This document shows, piece by piece, positions 17,001-27,900 of a stretch of 64,000 nucleotides of DNA (its first letter is position 1; each line of letters starts with the position of its first letter). A program made the position numbers and the translations under genes. The notes beneath the pieces are model-generated. The model was given only the letters and a program-made list of their open reading frames with translations, was not told the DNA's origin and made no database searches. Where the stretch lies: assembly GCF_000445445.1 (NCBI RefSeq), contig NZ_ASXP01000005.1, positions 500,008 to 564,007 of the forward strand. Direction: 5' to 3'. This DNA is from Sporomusa ovata DSM 2662 (GTDB taxonomy: Bacteria > Bacillota > Negativicutes > Sporomusales > Sporomusaceae).

Positions 17001-19585
17001 CAATCCCGCATTTTTTCGTCCAGCACACGAAATCCTTGATTGGCAAGCGGTCTTCCATACGGTATACTGCTCCAGCCCGGCTGTAAACCTTTATAAGCAT
17101 GGAAGATTGACCAAATTGACGCTTCAGTGGCTCCGCCAAGACTTATTACCTGCACGGCAGGCACGCGTTTGACAAGCATATCAGGCAGAGTCAGCGGTAT
17201 CCAGTCGCCGGATAACATGGCAAGCCGGAATTTTGTCAGGCTTGTTGCATAGTCGGAATTCAGGCAGGCAACAAGCATCTGCATCATTGCCGGAACGGAA
17301 TTCCAGATCGTAATTTCATGCTTTGCCATCAGTTCCGCCCAATGAGACGGGTCGATCTGTCTGTCGACAGAAGGATAGATCAAAGTTCCTTCAGCAGACA
17401 GAATGCCAAATATGTCATAGACGGATAAGTCAAAACTCAACTGGGCAAGTCCCAGAATTCTGTCATCCCGTCCAACGTTAAAGCGGCTATTGATATCTTT
17501 AATGGTGTTAGCAGCAGCCCAATGGGAGATTACAACTCCCTTTGGCTGTCCGGTCGAACCCGATGTATGAATGATGTAAGCCGGCATAGCGGGATCACCC
17601 TCAGCCACAAGAGTATTTTCCCGATATGGTTTCAGCTTGTCCACTTCAATCGCCGTTATGTTTTCCGGCCATTCTATCCGGCTTGTCGAGCAGGTCAGAA
17701 CATAACGTACTCCCGTTTTTGCTAGCATAGCCGAGCGGCGTAATTCCGGCTGCAAGGTGTCAATCGGAACGTAGACCGCTCCGACCGCTAAAGCTCCCAG
17801 CACGGCCGCTACCTGGTGCACAGACTTGTCCATAACTATCGCGACTTTATCCTGTTTTTGACAGCCGTTTTCTTTCAATTTTTCAGCCACTGCCGATGCT
17901 CTCAAGATGAGTTCCCCGTATGTTGTCTGTCCTTCACCGTCAATAACAGCAAGACGGTCAGGATTTGCCGCAGCTTGTTCCAATATCCCGCTGTGCAGCA
18001 GATAATCAGGTAACGGCGCTTTTGTCGCATTAATCTGCCTTCGCTCACTTATCTGCCAGGCCGGTAAAGCTGCACTCTCGCCTGCGTCCCAAGCCTGATC
18101 CGTTCCGGCCAGCAAACGCAGCAGCGATTCAAACGCGTCAAACATATCGTCCGTCATTCCGCCGGGAAAAACACCATCTCGGATATCCCAGTTGACATGA
18201 AGGCCGGACGAGTTGTCCATTACTTGACAATCTATGAAAACCTGCGGCGTTTGGCTGATTCCATGCCCCTCAACTTTCCCTTTTAATTGATTTCCTTCCG
18301 TCGGCTCTAAAAGCCCGATGGCGCTGGTAAAAACGATCGGCATTAATGCGGATTCCCGTCCACGTCTGCGGGAAATCTCCCTTATCACCTCAACCCCGGA
18401 AAACAGCCGGTGGTCCAGATCCTCAAACAGTTGCTTATTCATTGCTTTGGCCCGCTCACTAAACGAATTGCCGGCATACCAGTCCACGGCAAGCAGACTG
18501 ACTGATGTGAAGTCACCGACGATATCATTGACTTGATGATGCAGTGGAAGCCTGTTCAGTACGGTGAGATTCAGACAAAACTTTTTGCTGCGGCTCCAGC
18601 GTTCGATAACGGCGGCGTATGCCGTCATCACCGCAGCCGTCGGCGTCAGACCGCGTTGCTGCGCTTTTTGCCTGAATCTGTTCCAGGTTGGTGCATCCAA
18701 TTGAAGAAACCGGCGAACGAAGCGTGCCTTGCTGGATTTATTTTGAACTCTTGCCATAGGAAGCTCCGGTGCCGAGGGCAGATCATGAATCCGACGAAGC
18801 CAGTACTCCTTGTCCCTTGCATATGCGGGGCTTTCCTGCAAGCTGCGTTCAGCCATGAGATAATCGCGGAAACTGAGATTTAAATCCGGAGGTTTGCGCT
18901 CCGGTTCGTAGTAAAACGCCTCAAATTCCGAAAGGAGCAACCAAATGCTTGCCCAGTCGGCGATGAGAAATTCGATGGAAAAATGCAGTATAGCCCGGTC
19001 CGGCGTTTTCGTCACAGCTACACCGAATAAAGGCCAGCAATCCGCATCGTAAATACGGTGGCTCATTTGCTTCCGGATTTCGTTAAGCTTTGCTTCCGCT
19101 TTGTTTTTTTCCCATGAACTCGCGTCGGTATAGGCCACATCCAGCCGCGGCACCTTCTCCATTACCTGCTGATATCCGTTCTTATTAATGATCGCCCGCA
19201 GCATATCATGACGCAAAATCAATTGATTCCATGCTTTTTCGGTACGACTTGGCTCCAATTCCGGATAGTTAAGCTCAAGATAAATATGGCAGGCAACGCC
19301 TCCGTAGCCGAACGCTTCACTGCGCCCGAGCAAGTAGGCGGACTGCACATCTGTCAGCGGGAAAGGTTCATATCTGGCTTCGGGATGATTTTCGACTGTC
19401 ACCGGTTTTGCTTCCGATTGCAGTAGATTCAGAATATCCTCCTTGCAATCTTTCAGCACTTGCAAATCACCGGCAGTCAGTATTCCCTGCGGTGCTCTGT
19501 AGCGCAGCTTGCCGTTCTCTTCCCATAAAGACACTCCTTCTCCGCGGAGACGTGCCACCAGCTCATTAACATTTATTTTTGTCAT
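14072..19585 (-). CDS. NRPS, PchF-like: docking-Cy-A(N-methyltransferase)-PCP-TE
   Basis: 1837 residues, near pyochelin synthetase PchF in length and order. Residues 1-57 look like a TubC-type N-terminal docking domain. Heterocyclisation (Cy) domain from about 74 (FPLTDVQSAYLLGR); its catalytic DxxxxD motif reads EFLIADWAS, so the first Asp is Glu. The A domain (YIIHTSGSTGQPKG near 669) shows FDLSVYD, WNSVP, LSGD and LGGATEASIWS, giving code D-L-Y-N-L-S-L-I-W, the cysteine code. An SAM-dependent methyltransferase is inserted in the A domain (LEIGAGTGATTEKVL near 1179), expected to N-methylate the thiazolidine. PCP Ser near 1455 (DHGADSL). The terminal TE has GHCMGG near 1610, so the nucleophile is Cys, not Ser. 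ATG 19585 after GGGAGA. Intact. Confidence 0.93.
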   Translation of the reverse strand: MTKINVNELVARLRGEGVSLWEENGKLRYRAPQGILTAGDLQVLKDCKEDILNLLQSEAKPVTVENHPEARYEPFPLTDVQSAYLLGRSEAFGYGGVACHIYLELNYPELEPSRTEKAWNQLILRHDMLRAIINKNGYQQVMEKVPRLDVAYTDASSWEKNKAEAKLNEIRKQMSHRIYDADCWPLFGVAVTKTPDRAILHFSIEFLIADWASIWLLLSEFEAFYYEPERKPPDLNLSFRDYLMAERSLQESPAYARDKEYWLRRIHDLPSAPELPMARVQNKSSKARFVRRFLQLDAPTWNRFRQKAQQRGLTPTAAVMTAYAAVIERWSRSKKFCLNLTVLNRLPLHHQVNDIVGDFTSVSLLAVDWYAGNSFSERAKAMNKQLFEDLDHRLFSGVEVIREISRRRGRESALMPIVFTSAIGLLEPTEGNQLKGKVEGHGISQTPQVFIDCQVMDNSSGLHVNWDIRDGVFPGGMTDDMFDAFESLLRLLAGTDQAWDAGESAALPAWQISERRQINATKAPLPDYLLHSGILEQAAANPDRLAVIDGEGQTTYGELILRASAVAEKLKENGCQKQDKVAIVMDKSVHQVAAVLGALAVGAVYVPIDTLQPELRRSAMLAKTGVRYVLTCSTSRIEWPENITAIEVDKLKPYRENTLVAEGDPAMPAYIIHTSGSTGQPKGVVISHWAAANTIKDINSRFNVGRDDRILGLAQLSFDLSVYDIFGILSAEGTLIYPSVDRQIDPSHWAELMAKHEITIWNSVPAMMQMLVACLNSDYATSLTKFRLAMLSGDWIPLTLPDMLVKRVPAVQVISLGGATEASIWSIFHAYKGLQPGWSSIPYGRPLANQGFRVLDEKMRDCPVWVTGELYITGAGLAEGYFEDEETTKTHFFPHPVDGQRLYRTGDMGRYTPGGEIEFLGREDNQVKIKGHRIELGEIEAALLQYPSVAAAGVVVDGSGDDQALLGVVETACKKERQMEKEKLEFDKMINCIDEVAGIVADGLSKEEVDLAVANLDKAVLHSMLYALLELGLFADNKQRSMQDILQCDGIIPKFHWLVRRWIAKLTEAGLLLEYSHRSFGCPQKPDDKIVNEYWKKAEASWTKKLGSTGFIAYVRNNAEKLPELLSGQQDPVSLLFPEGKFDYVRALYFDHVMTNYLNNCICTLLKGVAENHLGKTLRILEIGAGTGATTEKVLKALEGFDVDYLFTDVTSFFITGAKSRFDQFPGVRFGIFDVDKDYRIQGLVPNSFDIILAAGVLENARDIPASMNRLKDLISPGGWLVFTEPTEEHSWILASQAFMMTEPADNLRVETSYLGREGWMQLLQEYGEEAILSLPGDKHKLSLLGVHLFAKRFKQDRMPIYVSELVDFLAKRLPAHMIPSHLQIADALPLTSNGKIDRRELTKWRPKEKIENSALEMDERSFDPLEVQFSRLWSETLGIPYIGRTQNFYDHGADSLIMAQVAGKLRDKLAENSSYGEIPFDALFRQMLNYPTVAALAEFIRSYSPKMERTAVVPLPGTQDKLSSNAVLTSYGGGDTGPLRVVFHNGLGTLNSFRQLLAHLNEQNAGPVVGITIADTDLYCSLDPSDLIEHLADDYTERLIETGHTEMQLIGHCMGGLIAVEVARRLLEQGIHLVDLALVNSYPIPYDIDDDLIIELFFLPFLHISPEQAGFSGVNSDDLERSLRQIYEANNKSIPVGASLTIGGDEGLDKVGGLFRRLSSLSRRERFTAYVNAIAKFNGGDMPVEMAEGMFNVIRQSMKSARFTPQPYMGDIRFLQAREPLTLVPGTNEITLDFWREICLGEFEVIEIAGNHFTCIETEPNASSLAKLIGGVLIKK

Positions 19586-19673
19586 AACTTTATTCTCCCA
19601 TTTATATTGATCTTATTTATTTTATCAACGGTTAAAACACTAGCCCGTATCCACACCGCTTTTCGCAATTAGC

Positions 19674-20792
19674 TCACTCTTTAGCTATTTGATCGCTAAA
19701 GCTGTCATCCGGAATTGTCGCAGCGGCTTCCTTTAAAATATTCACCGGCAGTGGCTGATGACTGCACCCGGGACGCAGAACAGGATATCCCAGAGCGGCA
19801 GTCATTTCATGCCATTGACTGGAACACAAAAGGTCCTGCTGAGCTCTCATATCCATGTTGGAACTCCCCAGAATCATTTTTCTCATCGACGATAAATCGC
19901 GTGCGATGGCGCCCGGCCATTGTTTCGTAAGAATATCCTTATAGTTGACGGGCGACAACGTTCCCAGCATTTCTGTGCTGTTTTCAAGCAAATGCTCCGG
20001 ACAAGCGTCTGAAAGATCGCCAAATGTTTTCAGATTCTCAGGGATATGCAGACGGGGATGCCAGACAACGGGACCGTGGGTATCGGTAAGCGATAGGCTT
20101 CCTCCTTCGGAACCGATTGTAATACGGTGAAGCAAATGAAGATAATTATCCGGGTCGTCAGGATCGACTTCATTATGGACTCTCAATATAACAGGAATCT
20201 TTCCCAATGTTCCGGTTAGAACATGAAACGGTCCTCCGTCTCTGCTCACGGTTCCGGTCTTCCACGGCCGAATTGACGGCAAAATCTCCGAAAAAATATG
20301 CATCAGCGGATAGGAAACCTGAGAGGCGAACGCTGCGTCAATATACAGCGCGTTTTGCCGTTCCAGCATGACTTTTGCGCAGGCAATAAAACGTCTGACA
20401 GCAGGCAAATGAACATAAAGATCGCCTGGCTGAAAAAACACTCCCTTCTGACGCGCTATTCGGAAGCACGCTGCCATATCTTTGTGATGTACAGGCTGTT
20501 CCTGAATAACATGGATGCCTCGTGCAAGAAGATTCATTGATAAATCAGTACCTTTGCCGCCCATAACTCCCGAGCGCAGCACGACGCAGGCAAGATCAAT
20601 GTCATCCGGAAGTTGACTCGCTTCGGTGTATAAATTAATCCCGTAGTATTCCGCCCATTTTTTCGACCGTTCGCTTCCCCTGGCGAGCAAACCTGCAAGT
20701 TCAAGCTCTTCAGGCAGCATTTTCAGAGCCTTTAGATAAAACTGCCCGAATGTGGAACCGCATACTACGGTGCGCAATTTTTTTCTCGTCAT
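19674..20792 (-). CDS. Thiazolinyl imide reductase (PchG/Irp3 family)
   Basis: 372 residues. The enzyme uses NADPH to reduce a carrier-bound thiazoline to a thiazolidine, as in pyochelin and yersiniabactin synthesis. Recognisable parts: the N-terminal Rossmann region RTVVCGSTFGQFYLKAL, HVIQEQPVHHKDMAACFR, and a substrate domain with GDLYVHLPAVRRFI. Size and motifs fit the family (about 350-370 residues). ATG 20792 overlaps the TGA of the preceding gene, so it is translationally coupled. The next gene, 88 bases on, is the PchF-like NRPS whose module normally presents the ring that is reduced. Confidence 0.88.
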   Translation of the reverse strand: MTRKKLRTVVCGSTFGQFYLKALKMLPEELELAGLLARGSERSKKWAEYYGINLYTEASQLPDDIDLACVVLRSGVMGGKGTDLSMNLLARGIHVIQEQPVHHKDMAACFRIARQKGVFFQPGDLYVHLPAVRRFIACAKVMLERQNALYIDAAFASQVSYPLMHIFSEILPSIRPWKTGTVSRDGGPFHVLTGTLGKIPVILRVHNEVDPDDPDNYLHLLHRITIGSEGGSLSLTDTHGPVVWHPRLHIPENLKTFGDLSDACPEHLLENSTEMLGTLSPVNYKDILTKQWPGAIARDLSSMRKMILGSSNMDMRAQQDLLCSSQWHEMTAALGYPVLRPGCSHQPLPVNILKEAAATIPDDSFSDQIAKE

Positions 20793-21889
20793 ATTTCACC
20801 CTCCACCGCCTGTAGCAATTTATCAACGGAACGTTCCAGCACTATCAAGCGGTTTATGAATTGTGTATTATTCAGCCGGGCAATCACCTTATCCGGATCG
20901 GGAATTTCAGCAAGCGGACGTACCCCAGAAGGCATTTCTCCCTCCAGTATGGCGATCCCCGCCACCGCCGCGACCGAACCGGTCAGAACCGAAGGACTGT
21001 CCGCCTGCAGGACCAAGGTGCGTGTGATTTCTGTTCCGTTTTTAATTCCATTAAGTTGTATGATAAAGTTCATATATTTCCGGCGTCCTGCCAAATCAAG
21101 CTCGGATGCTGTGCAAAGACGCTTTACCGCGCTTTGCCGGTCAGTCAGAAACTGCGCGCATACTTCTTCAAGTACCGACGGCACATGGGTCCCGTCAATA
21201 GCCATATACCACTCACCATCGCAAAGCGATAACGAAGCTGCCACGAATTCTGCTTCCGCGTTGAAATACGGGTATAAAGTCACTTCACGCGAAAAAAAAG
21301 GAAGCTGAGTTTTGGACCTTCGGTGTAAGGCTGATGAACGGCAGGCGCCGTTCTTCCATGCCGCCAGCGGTTTATTGTCGTTACCCGAAATGCCTGCAAA
21401 ATAATCCTCGGCCGCAGAGGCCGTGAATCTGTCGAAAGCTCCGGTATAGCAAATCATGGAATCAACTTGATCAAAAAATTTTGCCAGCCAGCGCGGCAAC
21501 AGCCCGGATAGTCCGGGCGTGGCGCCCGCAGCATACAATACAACTGTACTTTGCGGTGTTCCGCGCATCATCTCCAGATTTTTACCAGTACCGGCATCAA
21601 CATGATGGCAGCCCTTTGACAAGCACATCACGGCAACACGTGCCGCTGTCCGGTGAGACGGCCCGGCGCAGTTGACGATCAGTTTGCAGCCGTTCAAAAA
21701 CGATTCCAGGCTCCGTTCATCCTCAATATCAACCTTAACCCATTCGGCCTGCGGAAATTCGTCGCCAAGATTTGCCTGCGCCGTTTCGGGATTTCTGCCG
21801 CCTAGCCGCAGTGGCTGTTTTCCCCATTCTTTAAGCATTCGTGCCGCTTGCAGTCCGACATCCCCGTAGCCGCCGATAATACCGATCAT
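20789..21889 (-). CDS. Saccharopine-dehydrogenase-like NAD(P)-binding oxidoreductase
   Basis: 366 residues. The N-terminus MIGIIGGYGDVGLQAARML is a Rossmann GxxGxxG site; LIVNCAGPSHRTAARVAVMC and CHHVDAGTG are typical of the saccharopine dehydrogenase/trans-acting enoyl reductase superfamily. It lies between the two NRPS genes and is coupled to the PchG-like reductase. The simplest reading is a second tailoring reductase acting on a thiazoline or thioester intermediate. Enantio-pyochelin loci use a reductase (PchK) distinct from PchG; whether this protein belongs to that group I cannot tell from sequence reading. ATG 21889 preceded by GGAGG. Confidence 0.75.
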   Translation of the reverse strand: MIGIIGGYGDVGLQAARMLKEWGKQPLRLGGRNPETAQANLGDEFPQAEWVKVDIEDERSLESFLNGCKLIVNCAGPSHRTAARVAVMCLSKGCHHVDAGTGKNLEMMRGTPQSTVVLYAAGATPGLSGLLPRWLAKFFDQVDSMICYTGAFDRFTASAAEDYFAGISGNDNKPLAAWKNGACRSSALHRRSKTQLPFFSREVTLYPYFNAEAEFVAASLSLCDGEWYMAIDGTHVPSVLEEVCAQFLTDRQSAVKRLCTASELDLAGRRKYMNFIIQLNGIKNGTEITRTLVLQADSPSVLTGSVAAVAGIAILEGEMPSGVRPLAEIPDPDKVIARLNNTQFINRLIVLERSVDKLLQAVEGEI

Positions 21890-21993
21890 AGTTCCCTTTC
21901 CTCCATTGATTCATTACTCGTTTCATTTCAGTTAATTGGCTTGCAAATTCTTTCCCAAATCGTTTTGTTTTAGGCATATAATTGAAAGTACAG

Positions 21994-24900
21994 TCATATG
22001 ATTCCGTCATCATAACTCTCTGCTAATTCTTCTGTTGCCGCCACATCCGCCTCGATTATCTTCGCAAGCAGGTCAATGCTTGGTGCCTGAAAAAGATTCG
22101 GCAAAGACAGATCCACCTGATATCGCTCCTTCAAAAGATTGATGCATTGAATCGCCCGCAAAGAATCTCCGCCCAATTCAAAGAACCCATCGTGAATTCC
22201 GATATTTTCACAACCAAGTATCTCTTGCCAAACATTGGCTATTTTGACTTGGGTATCAGTGCAAGGTGCAACGTGCCTCCTTTTGGGCAAATACTCTTTT
22301 TCCCTGCCGAACTCCGTCAGTTTTTTCCGGTCTACTTTCCCATTGCCGGAAAGAGGCAGCTCATCTAACAACACATACGTTGCCGGCACCATATAATCAG
22401 GCAATTGGCGGCGCATTGCCGCAGACAGATTTGCAGGCTTGAATACTCTAATCGTTTCAGGTGCCTGGGCCACTATCAAATGCTGGCCGAGTACATCCGC
22501 GCTATCACCGCTTTCTGGAAAAACCATAACCTTTGAAAATCCCTTTTCATCTAAAATCTTGCACCATTTTTCCGCCGTGATTAAGGGAAGATGGTTCGTT
22601 TTCCTGTCATCTTCAAGATGGCTGAATCCATCTTCAAAAAACCCGACAGTGGTCAGCATTAAGCGCCGGTTACGAGTTGATTCGATGAAGACAAGCAGAC
22701 CGCCGGGTGCAAGTATTTCTTTCAAGTACTCCAGAGTCGTTTCAATGTTTCTGGCACGGTGCAACGTATTGTCCGCAATAATCACATCGAAAGAATGCGG
22801 CTCATATCCCTGCTGCAGCGGCGTTTTATTCATATCAAACAGACCGTATTCAAGGGGAGCCCTTCCCCCTAATTTCTGTCGTATTCTGTCTGTAAAGAAG
22901 GAGGACTCATCAGCATATAAGTATCCGCCTCGCCCTGCAGGCAAAAGAGATACAAGGGAACTCGTCGCGCTTCCCGCCCTCGTTCCGATTTCCAGCACCC
23001 GTAGCTCTTTTGCCAGTGGATAAGAATTCACAATGATGCTGAACACTTTGCAGGAAAGGTCGATGTAATACTCCTTGCTAAGGTTAAACTGGCTCAAGGC
23101 TTCGGGTGTTAAAGAGGAATCTTCCGTGAGGAAAAGTTCGAGTGGATCAATATTACCTTGTAGCAGTTCTATATATAATGAATTATCACACCGGAAAAAT
23201 GCTTCGAGTGCCAGTGCCTCTTTCGATACGTTCGGGAATAAATTCAGCTTACCCGCCTGAAGTAAATCCGGCAGTTCTTTATGCAAAGAACGACGGTTCA
23301 GATAAATACCGGCTTCATTTCTTTCCAGCACCCCTTCCTCTATAAGTACATTCAGCCAGTGGAGAATCAACGTCTGGTAACGGGGATGTATCTTAAACCG
23401 GCGCATCAGTTCATCAATGGAGTATCCTTCACCTTCGCCCGCAAAAATGCCCATATCATACAACGTATTGCAAATAAACTTAAAACTTAAATGATCTGCG
23501 TAATCCATAAAAACCGAAATCGCCTTTATATCCACAGCATCCGGAATTTGACGCGCCTGTACTTGGCAGGTGCTCTGGATTGCCTGCCACCGTGATGTGC
23601 AGACGGCAGGATCTGAGTGCTCGGTTTCAAACAAATCCGATATTTTTTCATGATCAAGAACCACATATCCCACCAGGTGTTTCTCCTCGCGTGATTCGCC
23701 CGACACGGCAACCACTGCATCTTTGACTCCGACATGACGCTTCAACGCTGTTTCGATCTCGCCCAACTCAATTCGATGGCCCTTAATTTTTACCTGGAAG
23801 TCTTCCCTTCCCAGGAACTCTATATTGCCATCCGGCAAATAACGCCCTAAATCACCGGTACAATAGAGACGTTCACCGGTGTGGGGATGACGGATAAACT
23901 TCTCTCTGGTTTTTGTGCTATCGTTCCAGTAACCTTTGGCAAGACCAATTCCACCAATATAAAGCTGACCCGGCACCCAAACAGGACAGTCCCTCATAAA
24001 TTTGTTGAGTACATAGTAGCGCTGATTAACCATGGGACGACCATAAGGAATACTTTTCCAATCGGGATCAATTTCTTGGACCGGATACAGATTGGACCAA
24101 ATAGACGCCTCCGTAGCCCCGCCCAAACCGATCACCTGCGCATCATGAAAATGAGCTTTAATCTTATCCGGCAGTTCCAAGGGTATCCAGTCACCACTGA
24201 GCAATACTAAGCGAAGGGATTGCGGCATCACTTCGTTTCTGCCGGCAGCGTATTCCAAAAGCATCTGCATCAAGGCCGGAACCGTGTTCCATACCGTAAC
24301 TTGCTCTTGCCGCATCAATGCAAGCCAATGGGAAGGATCTTTGGTTTTGTCCGCTTCCGGCATGATTATAGTTGCACCGGCTGCCAAAATGCCGAATATG
24401 TCATACACTGAAAGATCGAAATTCAAGTTGGACATGGCGAGTATTCGGTCTTCCGACCTTACGGAAAAACGCTTGTTTACATCAAGAATGGTATTGACAG
24501 CCCCCCGATGATCGATCATGACTCCTTTGGGAAAACCCGTTGACCCCGAGGTATAAATGACGTAGGCCAAATCTTCCGGTTTTCCTGCGCCATCCAATGG
24601 ACTGACCGCCTTATTCCCTGGCGTTATCTGATCAATAAGCAAGCGCTCAACATCTGGCGGCCACCCAAGTCTCTCATCCAGCCGGGACTGGGTAAGAACC
24701 ATCTTGACATTGCCGTCACGCAACAGCTGCCAACGTCTCTCCTCGGGATGAGCCGGATCAATAGGCAGATAAGCGGCTCCGGCCTTAAGAACCCCGAGTA
24801 CCGCCACAACCTGTTCCCAGCCTTTCTCCGTTACCACTGCAACCAGTGTATTAGGCCGCGCTCCCTTTTCCCATAAGAGCTTTCCCACAGCAGCGGCACG

Positions 24901-27900
24901 GCAGGATAGTTCTTCATAGGTCAAAGTACGACCAGAAGCAATTACTGCCGGATGTTCCGGTTGCCGGGCAGCCTGTTTTACGAATAAACTGGTGAGCGTG
25001 TCCGCCGATACAGGCGCATCCGTATTATTGGCCTCGATTCTTTTTTCCAGCCGGGGAACGGCAGCCAAGCTGGGAGTCGTCTCCTGCCACGCCGTTTCTT
25101 CGTTGGCCAGCCGCTGCAAAAGATGGCAATATGCTGCAAACATATCATCGAGGAGTCCCTCCGGGAAAAGCCCTTCCACCGTATCCCAATTTAAGAGCAG
25201 TTCCCCGTCTTGTTCCACAACTTGATGGTCCAGCCACACTTGCGGCGTTTGCGTAATATTGTAAACAAGTTTTCCCAACCACTTTTTGTCGGGATCGTTC
25301 TGGCTCCATCGGCTGACACCCAGTGCGCTCGAAAAAACAACCGGCATCGCTCCTCCTTGATGATCACCGTTCCGTTTCGCTAATTCGCGCTGTACTTGTA
25401 CACCCCCAAAATAAGGGTGATCTAAATCCCGCCAGAGCTGTTGCTGCAAATTCCGTCCCCGTTCAAGAAATGTTTTTCCTCTTGAATTATCCACAGCCAG
25501 CAAGGTTAACGATGTAAACTCTCCTACGATATCATTCACTTGCGGATGCACTGGCAACCGGTTATATTGTGTCAGGTTGATAGTAAACCTGGGACGCTTG
25601 CTCCAAACACCGATAATTTCAGCATAGGCCGTCAGCAGAACCCCGGAAGGAGTCAGGCCCGCCTCCGCCGACCGCTTCTTGAGCGCTTGCCAGGTTTCAC
25701 AACTCAGTCTGGCAGCCAAACGGTTAAACCGCTGCCGGGAAATAGACTCCGGATTTTGAGCCAGCGGCAACTCCGGCGCCGGTGGCAAGTCGGGCAAACG
25801 GATAAACCAATATTCCCGGTCACGTTGATATAAATCCGATTCTTTGAGCTGTTCCAGAGCCAGAACATAATCCTTGAATGACAAGTCAAGCGAAGACAGC
25901 TGGGCATCCGGCTCATGATAGAGGTGGGTCCATTCGCATAAGAGATGAAAGATGCTCCATCCGTCAAAAATTAAGTTGTCAAAGCTGATATGAAGTCGAA
26001 CCCGTTTTTCTCCAAAAAGAGACGCCCGAACATCAAACAATGGCCACTCGTCGGCAGAAAGAACCTGATGAGACATTTCTTCCCGGATATTTTTCAGCCC
26101 ACTCTCGACATCTTCAGGACCTTTTCCTCGCAAATCCAGAATTTGGATTTGATAAGGCGGAATCTGTTCCAAAATTTTCTGATTCTTGCCATCCGCCAAA
26201 ATCACAACCCTCATCATGCTGTGATGATCAATTAGACGCTGCCAGGCTCTATTGAGGCGTCCAAGGTCCAAATCAATTCCTTCGATCTCAAAATAACAAT
26301 GCGTGGCTACGTTTCCTAACGTATAGACGCCGCTGCGTCCGATCAAGTAGGCATGTTGAATATCGGTCAGCGGAAAAGGAAGATGCCACTGATCCGGAGC
26401 CGGAACGATTTGCGGCAAGCAAGCAATAGTATCTGATTTTTCCGTTTTTTCCCCTTTAAGAATCTGAATATGTTCAGCCAGCTTGGCAATGGTAGGGCTT
26501 TCAAATATTTTTCCCAATGACAGCTCAACCTCCAGCTCTGTGCGCACCATGGCGCTCAGCCTGGTCGCGAGCAACGAATCGCCCCCCAATTCAAAAAAGC
26601 TGTCGGTAACATCAATCTGCTCAATTCCAAGAATTTGGCGCCAGATAGCTGTAAGCGCTACTTCGGTCGGCGTTCGTGGAGCTGAAAAAACTTTTTCCGG
26701 TTTCACCTGTTTCACATTAGCAAGAGTTGGCAGTGCCTGCCGGTCTACCTTGCCGTTAGCTGTAAGCGGCAGTTTGCTCAAAGATATAAAAACAGACGGG
26801 ATCATGTATTCGGGTAACTTTTGGCTCAAAAATACGGGTAGTTTTTCCACGAAAGCGGCCCAAAAAGCATTGGTCTTGTCCGGATCAGCGCTTTCTATTG
26901 CAAAATGAGTTGATTCGCCTTCCTGTTTAGTGACTACATAACCCACCAGATACTTATTTCCCTGAAGCTCACCCGCTGCCGCGACCGCAGCGTCCCGCAC
27001 ACCCGGATGCTGCTTCAATGCCGCCTCAATCTCACCCAGCTCAATACGGTGGCCCCTAATCTTGACCTGAAAATCCTTGCGTCCCAAAAATTCAATATTG
27101 TCATCCGGCCAATACCGTCCCAGGTCGCCGGTTCGATACCAACTGAAACCGTTCCAGTTTATAAAACGCTCCACGGTAAGCTCCGGATCACCCCGATAGC
27201 CTTGCGCCACGCCGGCTCCGCCAATCCACAATTCTCCGGCTACCCAGTCGGGGCAATCTCTCCCTTTTTCATCCACCACCCGGTACGTCTGGTTGGCCAA
27301 TGGGCGTCCATACGGGATAGATGTCCATTGCGGCGGTACCGGTACAGTAACATCAAGAAAATTGGACCAGATGGACGCCTCTGTGGCTCCGCCCATGGCA
27401 ACCAGTTGACAATGTTCAGCTGCACTTTTCAGCCGTGACGGTAAATCCAGGCCAATCCAGTCGCCGGAAAGCATGGCCAGGCGCAACGGCAAGTTTTTTT
27501 GCCGCTCACTTTCCGCAGCTACCAGTAACATATCAAGCAAAACCGGTACAGAATTCCATATGTTAACCTGATACTTATTGAGCATCTCTAGCCAATATGT
27601 GGCATCACGGCGTGTGTCATCCGTAATCAGCACAAGTGATCCTCCCACACTCAGCAACCCGAATATGTCATAGACGGAAAGATCGAAATCCAGGGATGAA
27701 ACAGACAAAACCCGGTCTGCTGGGCCGACTTTATAGCGCCGGTTAATGTCTGAAATGGTATTCCATGCCCCATAGTGGCTGATTTCAACCCCTTTGGGTT
27801 CTCCGGTAGAGCCTGAAGTAAATATAATGTAGGCCAGACGCTCCGGCGATGTTGTAACAGGAGCGGTTAAAGGGGGTGTATCTGCGGCAGCGGTAATGTT

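Noticed and set aside
21831..22013. A 60-codon minus-strand frame spanning the end of the large NRPS and the next gene's start
   Set aside because: Overlaps both genes in another frame, no ribosome site at its start; spacing between the NRPS and reductase is explained without it.
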